Of a DNA stretch of 64,000 nt, positions 33,101-44,664 are shown piece after piece. Every line of letters starts with the position of its first letter. The stretch's first letter is position 1. Where the stretch lies: positions 249,501 through 313,500 of the forward strand of contig JALIZF010001758.1 of NCBI GenBank assembly GCA_029948255.1. Reading direction: 5' to 3'. Under the pieces are notes generated by a model, which made no database searches, was not told the DNA's origin, and saw only the letters and a list, made by a program, of their open reading frames with translations. The position numbers were made by a program, and so were the translations under genes. Source of the stretch: Telmatactis stephensoni. Lineage: Eukaryota; Cnidaria; Anthozoa; Actiniaria; Isophelliidae.

Positions 33101-36100
33101 AAAACGTACTCAGCCAACTCTGAATTGAACGCCAAAAACTCCTCATTTCTTTATAAAGATTTAAGAAGTGGAAAATCTTTTTCCCTCTTACTCTCTAGTA
33201 CAAATCCCTAAAGAAAAATTAATCGAACGGCATGCAATATTCGCAATGGAATAAACTGTACAAATATGTTAAAAACTTATCAGCCTCGGTAACCATGGTT
33301 ACAATCAGCCGCTGACCCGATAAAGTTCAAGCAGATAACAGATACGAGGTCCAGATAGGATGACAGAAAAAAGCAAAACAGGATATAGGAGGGCAGGAAA
33401 GGGCTTCGAACTGAATTTAAAAGGCGAATTATTTGGAAAGGAACCGTGTGCATTTGATATTAGGAAATTGATAACTAGATCAAAATAGATCCAGAACAGT
33501 AACAGAGGATAAAAGGAAAGAAATTGATTGTGCCGAAGTCAAAGTGCCAAGAACTTAACTTCAGTGAATAAAAAAGGATAACCCTTTGCTTTATTCTCTC
33601 TTGCACTAACTCATTTGCCTGGTTTTCTAAATTATTGTGCAATGTAAAGACCCTAACACTTATGCCTTTCAGTTAGGCCTAAAAACGATATTGGGTGGTG
33701 GATGCCAGCAAGATCGAACTCTTTGCTCCAAGCTTTGGTTACATTTCAAAATTCAAAGATGATGTCAAACAAAATAAGTCAATACTCACATGTCCATTGT
33801 GATCTGTGTTATTATTAGTAAGTTTAACTTTCTCAAATGAGACGATTTGTTTTTGAAGCTGTTCCCCAGTGAAGGGCGAGTCCGGGATGCATGTAGAGTC
33901 GAACTTGAGCAGGGGGATCTGCCTTGCCTGCCACTAGCCACGTGGAGCGGTGATAGGCGTATCGATACCTCTTGTCATCTACAGGAACGATATCCATGAG
34001 TACTAGATAGTTGGCTTTAGGTTGAACACCAGTCACTGACACTCGTAGAGTTGGAAACATTCGTCTGCAATGACCAATAACAACTATAAGTGAGGAGAAA
34101 GAGAGCTTTGAGGTTCATACAATTCACAAACGTGCATAGAACAGTAACAATTGATATTTGATCGTGTATCTAACTCACAAAAAGGAACGCTACTTGCACG
34201 TAAAAAGATGCGTCATGCATCGAGGTCTTGAGTGAAGCAGCTAAAAATTTTCCACCAATTTAAGGCAGGTGTTTACATGATACTAGGATCATCCTAGCAC
34301 TAGGATCATCCTAACAGGCGAATCATCCTACCTGCTATACATTTACTACATTCTGTTTAGTAGGATGATCCTAGTACCCGAAGTGAAGACACAAATTTCC
34401 ATGTAAACAGAATGTAGTAATAAATGTAGAGCAGGTAGGATGATTCGCCTACTAGGATGATCCTAGTGCTAGGATGATCCTAGTGCCATGTAAACATTTA
34501 TATATAATATAATATAAAATATAATATTTTTGAGTCTACATACGTGAGTATGTGTGTAACCTGTGTGTATGGGTTAGTTTTAAAGGATTATGATGACAGG
34601 ACATCAATTGCAGAACTAAACAAAGCCTAAAAACTCACTAACAGAAAGAAAATGGACTACAACAGGCACATGAAAAGTAAATTCCATGCGCAAATAAGAT
34701 TAAGTTTCCTGTGGTGGATACTGCAGAGTTTGCGAAATGAAAAATAGACTTTGACTAGTGAGAAATTACATATTTCGAATTGAAAAGCTTTCGAACAACG
34801 GGTTTTAAAATTGACAAGACATGTACAAGTTTAATAGTTTTTTCTATTACTTTAACAGTATAAAAGTTCTCCAAAATGAGCACCAAAGAAACTCGGTTTC
34901 CTTTCCAAAGTATTCCCCAGGGCGTGGATTAGGGCATAGTAATTAGAAAGGAAAGAAAAACAAAATATCTGGCGCCATCCACCGGCATGGGTTTGGTCAC
35001 ATAACTACTTGGAATAAGGAAGACAAAGGAATGCAATGCCTATCAGTGATGAAGGGAGTAGATTCACTAGGAATGAAGGAAGGAAGGAAGGAACCTCATA
35101 TTGCATATAGCAGATTAAGGAACTGTTTATATAAGGGCAGGTTGTTCCTCCCGGGTACCCAGAATATATTAATTTTAGTGGAAAGAAAACAAAAGAGTTA
35201 TCCCAGCCTACCAGGGACAACTTGCCTTCATAAAATCAAGGCCTAAAAGATGGCTTTCCTCCTTGACATTTGCGCTTTGTATTTCTTCACTTGTCAGCGA
35301 AAAACTTGCTCATAACTTTTCATCTTAGTTTCTGATAACTTAAAGTCTGTATTCCACGAAAAGAACGAATTCCTTTAGGACATATGCACAACTAACAAAA
35401 CATCATTACTAAAAAGTTTGCATTAACTCTAGCCCTTACATATATAGATAAATCTTTGTTTAATCATCGCACTGAGAGCACGGCTCTGAGAATGGTCTTC
35501 CAGACGATGTTGTAATGTTTACAACAGTGTGTACGATAGTGACCTAGAGATAAATTGAAAGTCGAAAGAAAACTCACAAGTTGTATCATTAGCGAAAGAA
35601 GTACACTTTGAATCCAGAGTTTCTGTAAAACTGAGCTGTATATACGCTATAATTGTGGTTCAATTTAGAACATTCGTTGAGAAAACCTGCCACTGTCAGT
35701 AAACACTAGAAAAACTGATCCGTGTTAAACGATCAATAATTGATCGTTTGCACGAATTTAGAACAAATAAATATGTAGATTAGAATTTACAAATGAATTG
35801 CAGAACTAGTAAATACGTTGTTTAATTTGATAATGGGTACAAGGATACGCCGGGAAAGACCACAAAGACGACATTTTCAGACTCTTTCATTATCTAAATC
35901 CTGAACGGCATAAATAATAACTCTATATAATGACCAATATTTTGTGAACAATCTCTAAATCTCAGATGCTTCTTGTATGTTTTCAAGTATTTTCATTGGG
36001 CAGATAAGAAGAGTGAATAATGCCCAGAAACACATTAATTTTTGAGTGTTTTTCCGTATGGATTGTGTTTGTGCAGGAATGGTAAGACCGAGATGCCTCT

Positions 36101-39100
36101 CAATCATTTCTCCATCTCTAAACACGGCGATAAACGCTTAAATGGTCTACTTCTACTTACTTAAAAGGGCAAAGAGGTAATTTCATGGTTATAGTTTACG
36201 TGTTAAGGACGATAAGTTGGTTAAATGTGAATGGTTATACAAGTTGTTTCGAAGTGTGAGACACATGAAACACCAGCAGCAGCCAAGAACTTGCCCTTAG
36301 GCGAAATGCATGGTGTGCATCGTAAGGAAATCAGATTGGCAGTGAAATATTTAAACTTGGTAAGATATTCTTACTGAGGCCTAATTGATTTCAAGTCCAA
36401 AGGAAACTTTATTCAAAGAAATTAACTCAACAGGTTTAAGAACTAGGAAAAAAGTTAACTTTAATTTTTGTAGTTGTTTATCTTGGAATGAACAACTTCA
36501 GTTCCATTGTACTAGGACTACTCAGTTTATGTCCCGTTTCAAGCTCATTTAACTTATAATTTCTGTTGCTGAAGTTCAAGAGAACTAAACTAGCTCAAAT
36601 CGGTGTAATTAAAGCCTTAAAACCGGGAAAATTGTAAAGGTTTAAGTTTTGTACTGCGTGTTAGTGGGATTATCATGGAATCAAAACTGGTATTTGGAGT
36701 GTTCAGTTTTAGCCTCAAAAAATCTAAACTTGCAATTGTTTACAAATTCTAAAACGCTATATTTGAAAAGGGAAAAGCCAGGAAATATAAGAAAGAGTCA
36801 GGGAATATGTCAGTTTGTGGTAAATCAGTTTTAAATTGAGTTAGTCTATGAATGGACAAACAATTAACCAGGCAGCCTAATTGAGAACATCGCTGATCTC
36901 AGTCACTGAGCTTCTTATAGCATTTGACTATAAAACTTTTTAACAGAAAAATGGATCTTTTTATCACAAGCTTCACGTTTTTTGGTCTCTCATAAAGGGA
37001 GTTTGTGGTAAAACAGCCGGGCATATAGTTAAGTAGTTTGACTGAGAATCAACTAGTACAGACGTGGCTCAAGGGACTAGAAGAACAGTGAAGAAGACAC
37101 TTCACAGTTTCAAAACTCTTTACATACTATATGAAAATCTTTGATAGCTTGCTCGATAGATAATTAGTGATCATGCATGTTGAAAAAGGACAGCTTCTGC
37201 AATTCCATCGTACCTTTGGACAATAGAAATTCCTTGGTTAACCAAAGTTAACTTAGTTTATGTTCGTGGCTTCTAGGAGTACAGTCAACACTCAGTCAGC
37301 CAGTTAAAATAGTACAAAACGCTTAAGCAAATCTTGGTTTCTAATCACAAAATGCACTAGCTAATGGAAAGAGAAAGAGCTAAATGGTTCTTCTTCATAT
37401 AAAGATATTTTCAAAAACTGTGAAGTGCTTGGTTAAAAAGCCAGAAGAAGAGAAGAGTTTTTCCTATAGATTATTCATGATTCTTCAGGCTACTTGCATG
37501 ATTGCAAGAGATGTACTCAATTAATCAAAAAACGTTTAATTCTAGTTTACATGAAATCACTTTTCCTCACAAAGCGACCACCATGTCGCTAGCAAAACGA
37601 GATTTCACTAAGCTGCTAGCTCTAACCGGGTCAGCGTTCTAATCGGTGTTAGCGAAACGGTTAAATGTCCATTCTTCATGGGCGTCCGTGTAGTTTACAA
37701 GCCAAGGATTCGAACCGCGCAGTAGGTAGTTCGTTGGTGTTAATGTGACCCTAAATTCCCTTCAAAGAGTTGATCAACACTTCTCTAGGATCAAATATTC
37801 CACTACTATAAGCAGTTTAAACAAAGCGTACTTAACTCAGGATATTTCCGACGGGTTCACTAAAACTCTGTAATTCAGATTTTCGTAATAGAAAGAAAGA
37901 AATATCAGTTGTTAATGCAGATATACGGTTAATTTTGTGGTGAACGAATGTGTATATGAAGCTGTCTTCTGGTTCAGTGAATGAGAAGAACACTGTCTGT
38001 GTACCGTTTCTTTATCTTTGATTATAGCACGCCGTCGGGTTTTAATGAACTGAATACAACGATAGCTTTCAGTAGAAAATGCCAACACAATGTGCAATGC
38101 TTCTGGATAAATTAAAGACCAGAGAAGTCACCCAGAGATTTCTGACTTAGAAATAGAGTTTACAGAGGGAGAAAAGCGTACAAAGTGTACAAAAATGTCC
38201 CGATAAAACAGGGAAGAGTTTGCGTGCCTCTATTGACAGGACGGGTTGATTAAACCACTCAAATGTTAGCACCAACATAAGTAAACACTGACAAAAGATT
38301 ACTATCGCATTTTCATCGAGTAATTAAATCGCTCAGTTCTTTCTTAACCGTCCTATAACTCTTGAAAACTTGAACAAGTCTGGCAATTCATTTCCTATTG
38401 GTGATACATATTAAACCGATGACGAAACAGAATAAAATAATAATGTGATTATCAAATCATTTAAGGATCTTTCGCTCCGGTGTAACGTTAGATCAGAGAA
38501 GCTTCTTTACTGCTAAGTCTTTCTCAACGCCGTTAGCTTCACTAGCTACCTAAACAGAAAAGATAAATTAAAACTACCTATTCAGCATTGAGGAAACGGA
38601 GAATAATTAGTTGTAATAGTCTGAGTTCTCATATCTTTGGATCATGTCCTAAACATACTCCGTTCAACAAATTGTTTTTCTTTGGGCTAAGGTATTGAGT
38701 GGGCATTCCGACCAAGGATATAACACTTTATAGCGGGTAAATAGTTCATTATCTTGTTTATTTATGGAATGATCCCGAATTATAACACGTTTTTACCAAT
38801 AAATTAAAGAGAACAGTTGATCAAGTGTCAAAAAGCCAAGGCATTGAATACGGTCATTGTAGAGTTTAATGGGATTTAGGTTAGAATTGATTGCAAATGT
38901 GAAGCCACGTTGATGTTTCCTTCCAATGTAATAAGTGATGACATAAAGTTTGTCTCTGTAAATTGAATCTACACCATGTTAACCACGGGAATGCCGTGCA
39001 TTTCCAAGCAATTGACTAACAACCATCTTACCTTCCAGATTTCGTAATGATCATTTCTGTCCCAAGCTCGTTGAATCTTTCCCACAGTTCCCGTCCTTCA

Positions 39101-39582
39101 AGGGATACTTGGACGTCCCTTAGCTCCTCAGGTGATGAGGGATCGCTTGGCTTGTCTTTGTCCTCTTCAGTCTCATCGTCGTCCGGCGAATCTTCAGACT
39201 CAGATGCTTTGAAGCGTTTTGGTGAAGGAGACGATTCCGTGATCCCTTCATCATCGTCTAGTCCACATGCGTTAGCTTTTTCTGCGGTTTCTAAGCCATT
39301 GAAAACAGAAAACAGATTAAGCTCTAAATTTACGTTCGCTAATGCCCCTAAACACCGCCAACACAGGTCTTAATAGCTGGTTTAAATGTTGGTCTGGATG
39401 TAAGATGGTACATATATGGTGTGTTGTGAGCCTACGAGTGACATATAACAAAAGATATGGATTGTCATATCTTCACCTTCGCCACCGTTAGAAGACATCA
39501 GAGAGGCAATGGAGAAAGCAGAGGCTTTGGAAGACAAAGGAGTGGTTGCATCTTCTTTTTTCTTGTCATGAGTCTCCTCCAT
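30145..39582 (-). CDS. TBX20: T-box transcription factor Tbx20, second copy with a frameshift in exon 3 (copy B)
   Basis: Minus-strand exons: 39582-39477, 39290 (or 39281)-39032, 34064-33790, 32652-32494, 31549-31473, 31063-30900, and tentatively 30233-30145. Intron phases 1, 2, 0, 0, 2, 1 are the same as copy A, and exons 4 and 5 have identical lengths (159 and 77 bp). The first ATG gives [14 protein letters not shown], then [15 protein letters not shown] with the same eh1-like motif. Exon 2 ends [20 protein letters not shown]. Exon 3 is nearly base-identical to copy A but has one extra base near 33882, so [10 protein letters not shown] becomes HPGLALHW and the frame closes soon after. Exons 4-6 remain intact and conserved ([43 protein letters not shown]), so this is either an assembly error or a very recent lesion. 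Corrected length is about 372-375 residues. The last exon has a fine acceptor (TTCTCTAATTCCGCAG) but no protein match. Confidence 0.86.
33790..34064 (-). pseudogene. frameshifted T-box exon 3 of Tbx20 copy B
   Basis: This exon is 275 bp against 274 bp in copy A. The first 245 bp differ from copy A by only three substitutions plus one inserted base in the CCCGG context (plus-strand TCCGGG at 33881-33886). The last 27 bp differ at six sites. Similarity runs about 35 bp upstream into the intron, including ATTGGTCATTGCAG at the acceptor. The frame after the insertion ends a short way downstream. Confidence 0.85.
34270..34497. mobile_element. 228-bp foldback element with TGTTTACATG ends
   Basis: Arms of about 92 bp (TGTTTACATGATACTAGGAT..CTACATTCTGTTTA) pair with the right half across a 45-bp loop. 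Within each arm CTAGGATCATCCTAG is itself palindromic and repeated. It lies in intron 2 of Tbx20 copy B. No coding capacity. Confidence 0.88.
34500..39031 (-). other. long intron 2 of Tbx20 copy B
   Basis: About 5 kb, against 2.1 kb in copy A. Apart from the foldback element at 34270-34497 and the MITE at 35140-35223, no exon, repeat array or RNA gene was recognised. Confidence 0.6.
35140..35223. mobile_element. MITE copy, TTGTCCCxGGTAG family (inverted)
   Basis: The inverse strand reads TTGTCCCTGGTAGGCTGGGA-TAACTCTTTTGTTTTCTTT, closely matching the element at 9158-9244. Confidence 0.68.
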
Positions 39583-40521
39583 AGTCTTAAGGACCTTTCG
39601 AATTAACTGTGGTCTGAGTTCTTGACCAGGACGGTTCACTTCTTCAGGGTCTAAACAGCTACTAATGCACTTGATGACTAGGTCATGGATAGTAACTTCA
39701 AACAGCCAATCACAAACAGACTCTATGATTTGAAGAAAGCTCTGAAAGCGCGCGAAGAGATCAAAGCTCGATACGGGATAGCTACCAATGAGTTATAGGC
39801 TCATGAGATATAGGGCGACACTGTCTTGATTGTAAGGTGTTGACGAACATCTTATCACATTTTGTGATCTTAAAAAGTTCTTTGTCTAAGTGTTTGGGGG
39901 TGACATCCCATTTTGAGAATATGATGACCACGTGTTAAGGTTAACCAATCACAGAAGACTATCATGACGTAATTGACAAATGATTTAAAAGGTCATGTGG
40001 TGTCTATTTCACGTAAAATGTAAACAAACACGTTGTTCACACTCTTTCGATCTTTTCAACAGAGATGCTTCTCCAGATTTGCAGTTGAGAAAAGGAACGA
40101 TGCCGCACTATTTCAACACGTGTTACCTACGGGAAAAATGACTGATAAACACAAGAACATTACTAATCTTATTACACATGTTCCCATCAACAAGTAGTGG
40201 CATTTAAACCAGTCTTATCTTGTTAGACGAAAGTCTCTCAAGGAATGTTTTGATTTGTTTTCACGGAATCTTGACATTGCATAGAACTTCCTGTCATCGC
40301 TGTTACAACTATGTTCAGTGATATCACCCTGTTGCTGTGAAAAGATTAACACTAGGGCTTGGCCAACCACACAATGAGTTGTGCATTTATGTTAAGATTT
40401 AGAGCTGAGATTTAAGCTCCACATCTAGTGTGCACGCAAGTGTAGCCCAGTGGGAAAATGGAGCAGACATGTCACCAACCATGTCTGCGCTCAATCGCGC
40501 GAGTCTGGCCATGTATTCCAG

Positions 40522-40924
40522 TCCCGAGGGGGGGGGGAGGGGACTCCGATCGTAAATGGACGGGGATGCTCGTCGTACCTTTTAGGGGTCAAAATCTTCA
40601 ATCTTGTACCTTTTAGGATGTCTCGGACTTAAGTGGACTACCAGAGACATAGCTGGTACCTTTTAGGGACTGTTTTGGGGTAAATAAACTACCTAAAATA
40701 AGCATGAAAGGGACGATTTCGATGATCTGAATTGAATCTTCAAAGCACATCGATAACAGAGTGTTTTATTACTTTAATTCTTTATTATTGTTTTTGAATT
40801 GGTACCTTTTAGGGGTAGAAATGAATTGTTGCCACTCCCACTCAGGTACCTTTTAGGGGTCATTTTCAAAATTTCCGACGAGCATCCCCGTCCTCTTATA
40901 TATAGGAGTCCCCCCCCCCCCCCG
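40522..40924. mobile_element. GTACCTTTTAGGG-motif MITE, copy 2
   Basis: The inverted ends are poly-G/poly-C plus GGACTCC and GACGGGGATGCTCGTCG against CGACGAGCATCCCCGTC. Five motifs at about 40575, 40606, 40656, 40802 and 40846 show the same 3 + gap + 2 arrangement as the other copies. Confidence 0.88.
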
Positions 40925-40929
40925 GGATT

Positions 40930-42949
40930 CCAGTACTATCACCATCAACACGCTACATTGTATCAAGTTCTTATTGTCTACTGGACATGTCACTCAAGTG
41001 TAAATAAATGACCGGAAGTGAGTTCAGCCATGATAAGAGTGTGATTTTGTACAATCTAGTGCAGACAGTTCCAGAATCGCCAACCAAGGGAGGCCTCATT
41101 AGTGGCTGATCAAAGATTATCTGGAGCGCACGATTGATGGTTACAAAAAGTGGTTTTAGAACCACTCTATAGACTCCTTGTTTTTCCAAAAGGTAAAAAT
41201 CAGCTTTCGAAATGGCGATTTTATCGTGAGACGATCTCTGACATTCGTTTACAGTTCTTTGAAAAAGTACTCAAAAAGAAGATGTTGTATTGGAATGACC
41301 TTGTCTTGAGATCAGTCCACACACGAATCTTTGTAGTTTTATGTTACGAATTTCTATGCTTAATAAAACGAAGATCCTCAAAACGTTGCCCATACACTTC
41401 AGCCAGGTCGTGAAAAGGATCAAAATCCTATGCAGAAGGCCGTCTAAGAGGATAGCTACCAGTCTCCCACGGCTATCCTAGTTAATAAATGAGTGATGAC
41501 AATTGCGAGTCATGATGAAGATGATAACATCGCACTTTGTATAACACAAAACACATGGTCAATTTGAAAACTTTTCTAATCAAACTCAGATGTAGAACGA
41601 AATGGGTGAACCCTGCTTCCTTGTATAAAACCAGGCATTCTAGAGAGCCTTATCGACCTCCGTATGGCAACCTACAGTGTGGTATGGTGACCTATAGTGT
41701 GGTATGGTGACAACGCTGTAACCGCATCCATTATGGTGATAAATTACCTTATTGAAGTGTTATATAAATGGATTACTCACCCATTGCGTCAAACAGTAAA
41801 CATTGAAGATGTGATAAGTACTACAAGAAAAACATAGTTCGTCACGATATGCTTTATCATTTTTTACGCGTTTTTGTTTTGGAAAGATAAAGAGCTGGAT
41901 TTTTCCCACCAAAATTGGTAAAACGGGGGTAATAATTGTCCTTTAGGTTAAAATACAGATTTAATATTTGTTGATACCTAATCGTGATCTAAAAGGTGAA
42001 ATAAGCAACAACAAGCTATCAGGAAACTCTACTCGCTCGACCGCCAACGATGCAGCGAACCGATTGCCAAGAAACTTCTCGCGCAAAGCTCAGGAAGCAA
42101 TCTTAGCATTTCAGTGATATTTCAGCCATATCTTGGACAGTTTGCTACTGTTTATCGCCCCCTCTTTGTGCCTTTTAGCTATCATCAAACAAGACGTTAT
42201 CAGTGTGGATATCATGACCCCATAACAAATATTTAGAACACGGAGATTGGTGGCCTTATCGCCACTCAACACGTCGACTCAATACCCTTGTATAGCCGCG
42301 TACCGGAAATAACAGAATACACAGGTTTAATGGGTCCCGTGACGAGAATATCCTTGCCACTGACAGAGAAAACACCGCACCGGAATACATGGTTTCTTCA
42401 TTCTGCACGAAAGCAAGCGATTTGTGTGTAAGGCGACAAGCGCTATGGCTAACTGGCAGTATGCAATTTCTCTGATAGAGAGGCATATCTTCTTACGGAC
42501 AACGTTAAGTAAAGGGGCACTTACTTTTACAAAATACCTTAATGTCTGCATTACTCTTCGTCCTTGCGGTATTTAGTTAAACGTTAGTTTATTTGCAAAT
42601 TCTGTATGTCTTTTTCTCAAAGTTTGAACCCCTCTTTTATTTCAAGGATTTTGATTTGCAAAGACGCTGATTACTCTTCTACAGCAGTCGTCTACAGGTT
42701 ACGGGCAATTAAATTAGCATTCAGTTTTGGCAAACGGCCTGTAAATGTTTTCCGGACAACAACCTCAGCGTTCTTAAGTGAACTAAATGTAGTTGTCTAA
42801 TTTTAGACCAAGTTGCGGTAAGTAATAGCAGACAGATGTGCTAGCAAAGAGAATCCTATCAGAGTTTTCAGCTTGGAAAGCGGGTGTGGTCTCTTATGCG
42901 AACCACTTGGGGCTCATAAGGGCTAGGCAAGCGATAGAAGCTACAGACA
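40930..42949. other. intergenic stretch with no recognised gene
   Basis: No convincing open frame or exon. A short 24-bp tandem motif (GTGTGGTATGGTGACCTATA) occurs about 41670-41715. Confidence 0.55.
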
Positions 42950-43345
42950 CAGACTCAGTAATGTACTGCTCATTAGCAGTGCTTGTCTTTTCACTAATGA
43001 CATAAACATATAAGCACAAGCAACATACACAGACTCAGACGTATTGTAGTGCTTGTCTTTTCACTAGTGACATAAGCATAAGAACAAGTACCATACACAG
43101 ACTCAGATGTATTACTCATTAAGCAGTACTTGTCTTTTCACAAGTGACATAAAGCAGCATACAGTAATGCACCGCTCATAAGCAGTGCTTGTCTTTTCAC
43201 TAATGACATAAGCATAAGCACAAGCAACATAGTTGCAGACTCAATAATGTACTGCTCATTAGCAGTGCTTGTCCTCATGCAGTTTCACCAGTGACACAGC
43301 AGTGCTTGTCTTTTCACTAGTTACATAAGCACAAGCACACATGCA
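42950..43345. repeat. tandem array of an internal MITE segment, about five units
   Basis: Units of 70-85 bp read CAGACTCAGTAATGTACTGC, TCATTAGCAGTGCTTGTC, TTTTCACTAGTGACATAAGC, ATAAGCACAAGCAACATA. The same unit is found inverted at 23218-23420, and its interior matches the MITE at 6491-6643. Confidence 0.88.
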
Positions 43346-43439
43346 ACACGAGATGGACTGATTCCCCAAGATTTGCTGGTTTGGATCAGTTCAGATTCGA
43401 CAGTTTATCACAATGATTAACCGAATTCAAAACAAGTTG

Positions 43440-43652
43440 CACTGACCATTGCTTTTGCGTGATGCAGGCTATGTTGCATGCTGCAGTGGTCTATGCAACT
43501 ACCCTGCTAGCAGGTAGTTTTTCTCTAGAAGCGCGACGAAAATTGCCCCTGCTCGCAGGGTACTCAGCAACTTGTTTCGCAGCGCCATTACGAGACGAGT
43601 TACAGAAAAAAATTGCACCGGGTAACAGCGCCTTTGGGGACTTATAGGTTGA
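43440..43652. mobile_element. MITE fragment of the TTGCACC/GTAACAGCGCC family
   Basis: The right end ATTGCACCGGGTAACAGCGCC parallels the right end of the MITE at 4663-4923. The left end is not clear. Confidence 0.5.
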
Positions 43653-44045
43653 AAGCTCATCCCAGTGAATCAAACATCGACGTCGGGTAACTAATGACCG
43701 ATGATGAGTTCATTTGAATGGCCTTTTGGGCGTAAATACCACACAACATCGATACACAAAGACAACAAATATAGTTGCTATTTTATTATATGTCAAGGAA
43801 AGTATTTTAAGTACTTGTTGCTACGTTGCTCGCATATAAAAAGACTGTTGAATTTGCGCGTTATGAATAAATGTTATGATATTGTTATACGTTGGAATGT
43901 TTCAGTATTAGCAGGGAAAAGGCAGTATTTCTCATTGCTTTAGGAAGAAAAATAAGTGAAGAACCAACTGATCAATAGACCAAACTTCGTATGATAGTCG
44001 CACACAGAGAGGATAAGGCATGACATCATGGCATGGCAAGGACCA

Positions 44046-44192
44046 CTTTGGATATTCTGGCACTGCGCGGAATTGACCCGTCGCCGTACGGCGTAGCCTC
44101 AGATTTCAACCGTCAGGGTTGTGCGCCCGCGCATCGCACGAAACTCCCGACGCCTGAAATCTGACCCCACGCACGGCGCGGCCCCGTGCCTT
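44046..44192. mobile_element. GC-rich foldback element
   Basis: A sharply GC-rich island with inverted words: CGCCGTACGGCGTAGCCTCAGATTTCA on the left (split as CGCCGTACGGCG and CCTCAGATTTCA) against TGAAATCTGACCCCACGCAC and GGCGCGGCCCCGTGCC on the right. Its composition is unlike the surrounding AT-rich DNA. Confidence 0.6.
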
Positions 44193-44664
44193 ACGATTTC
44201 AAATTAATACAAAATGTATTCTATCACTGATATCGAAATAAAACCAAAATTACTCTAAACGTATGAGTGTTTGCGGCGACTGTATACAACTTTTATTGGT
44301 GATTTTCTTTTTTTCTTTTATTTTGATTATCGGTCTGATAGAGTACAGCCAACAAATCCACAGTATTCCTGTTGCAGCTCAAGGCTCACTTCAAACCATG
44401 TAAACAAAATCGGTAAAGTAATAATGTATGTCGACTTGTCTTCTACTAGATGCAAATGGCCAAATGGCCACAATTTGCACAGAAATTTGAGGAGATTCCA
44501 AAGTTGTCGCAAAATTTTGCAATTTGGAGTTCAAACGAGACACAAGTCAAACTTGGTTTGAGTTCCATTTTCGTTTGAACAGCCGGGACCTCGTAGTATC
44601 GAGATATCTTGCTCAGTTCTGTCCTATACTGTATTTCTCGCAGGAATACTTTCTTCTTCTTCTG

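Noticed and set aside
37690..37725. Perfect tRNA-like B box on the minus strand (GGTTCGAATCC)
   Set aside because: No matching A box at the right distance and no cloverleaf could be drawn, so neither a tRNA nor a SINE is supported.
39047..39373. Plus-strand Ser-rich ORF of 108 codons
   Set aside because: It is antisense to the acidic exon 2 of Tbx20 copy B.
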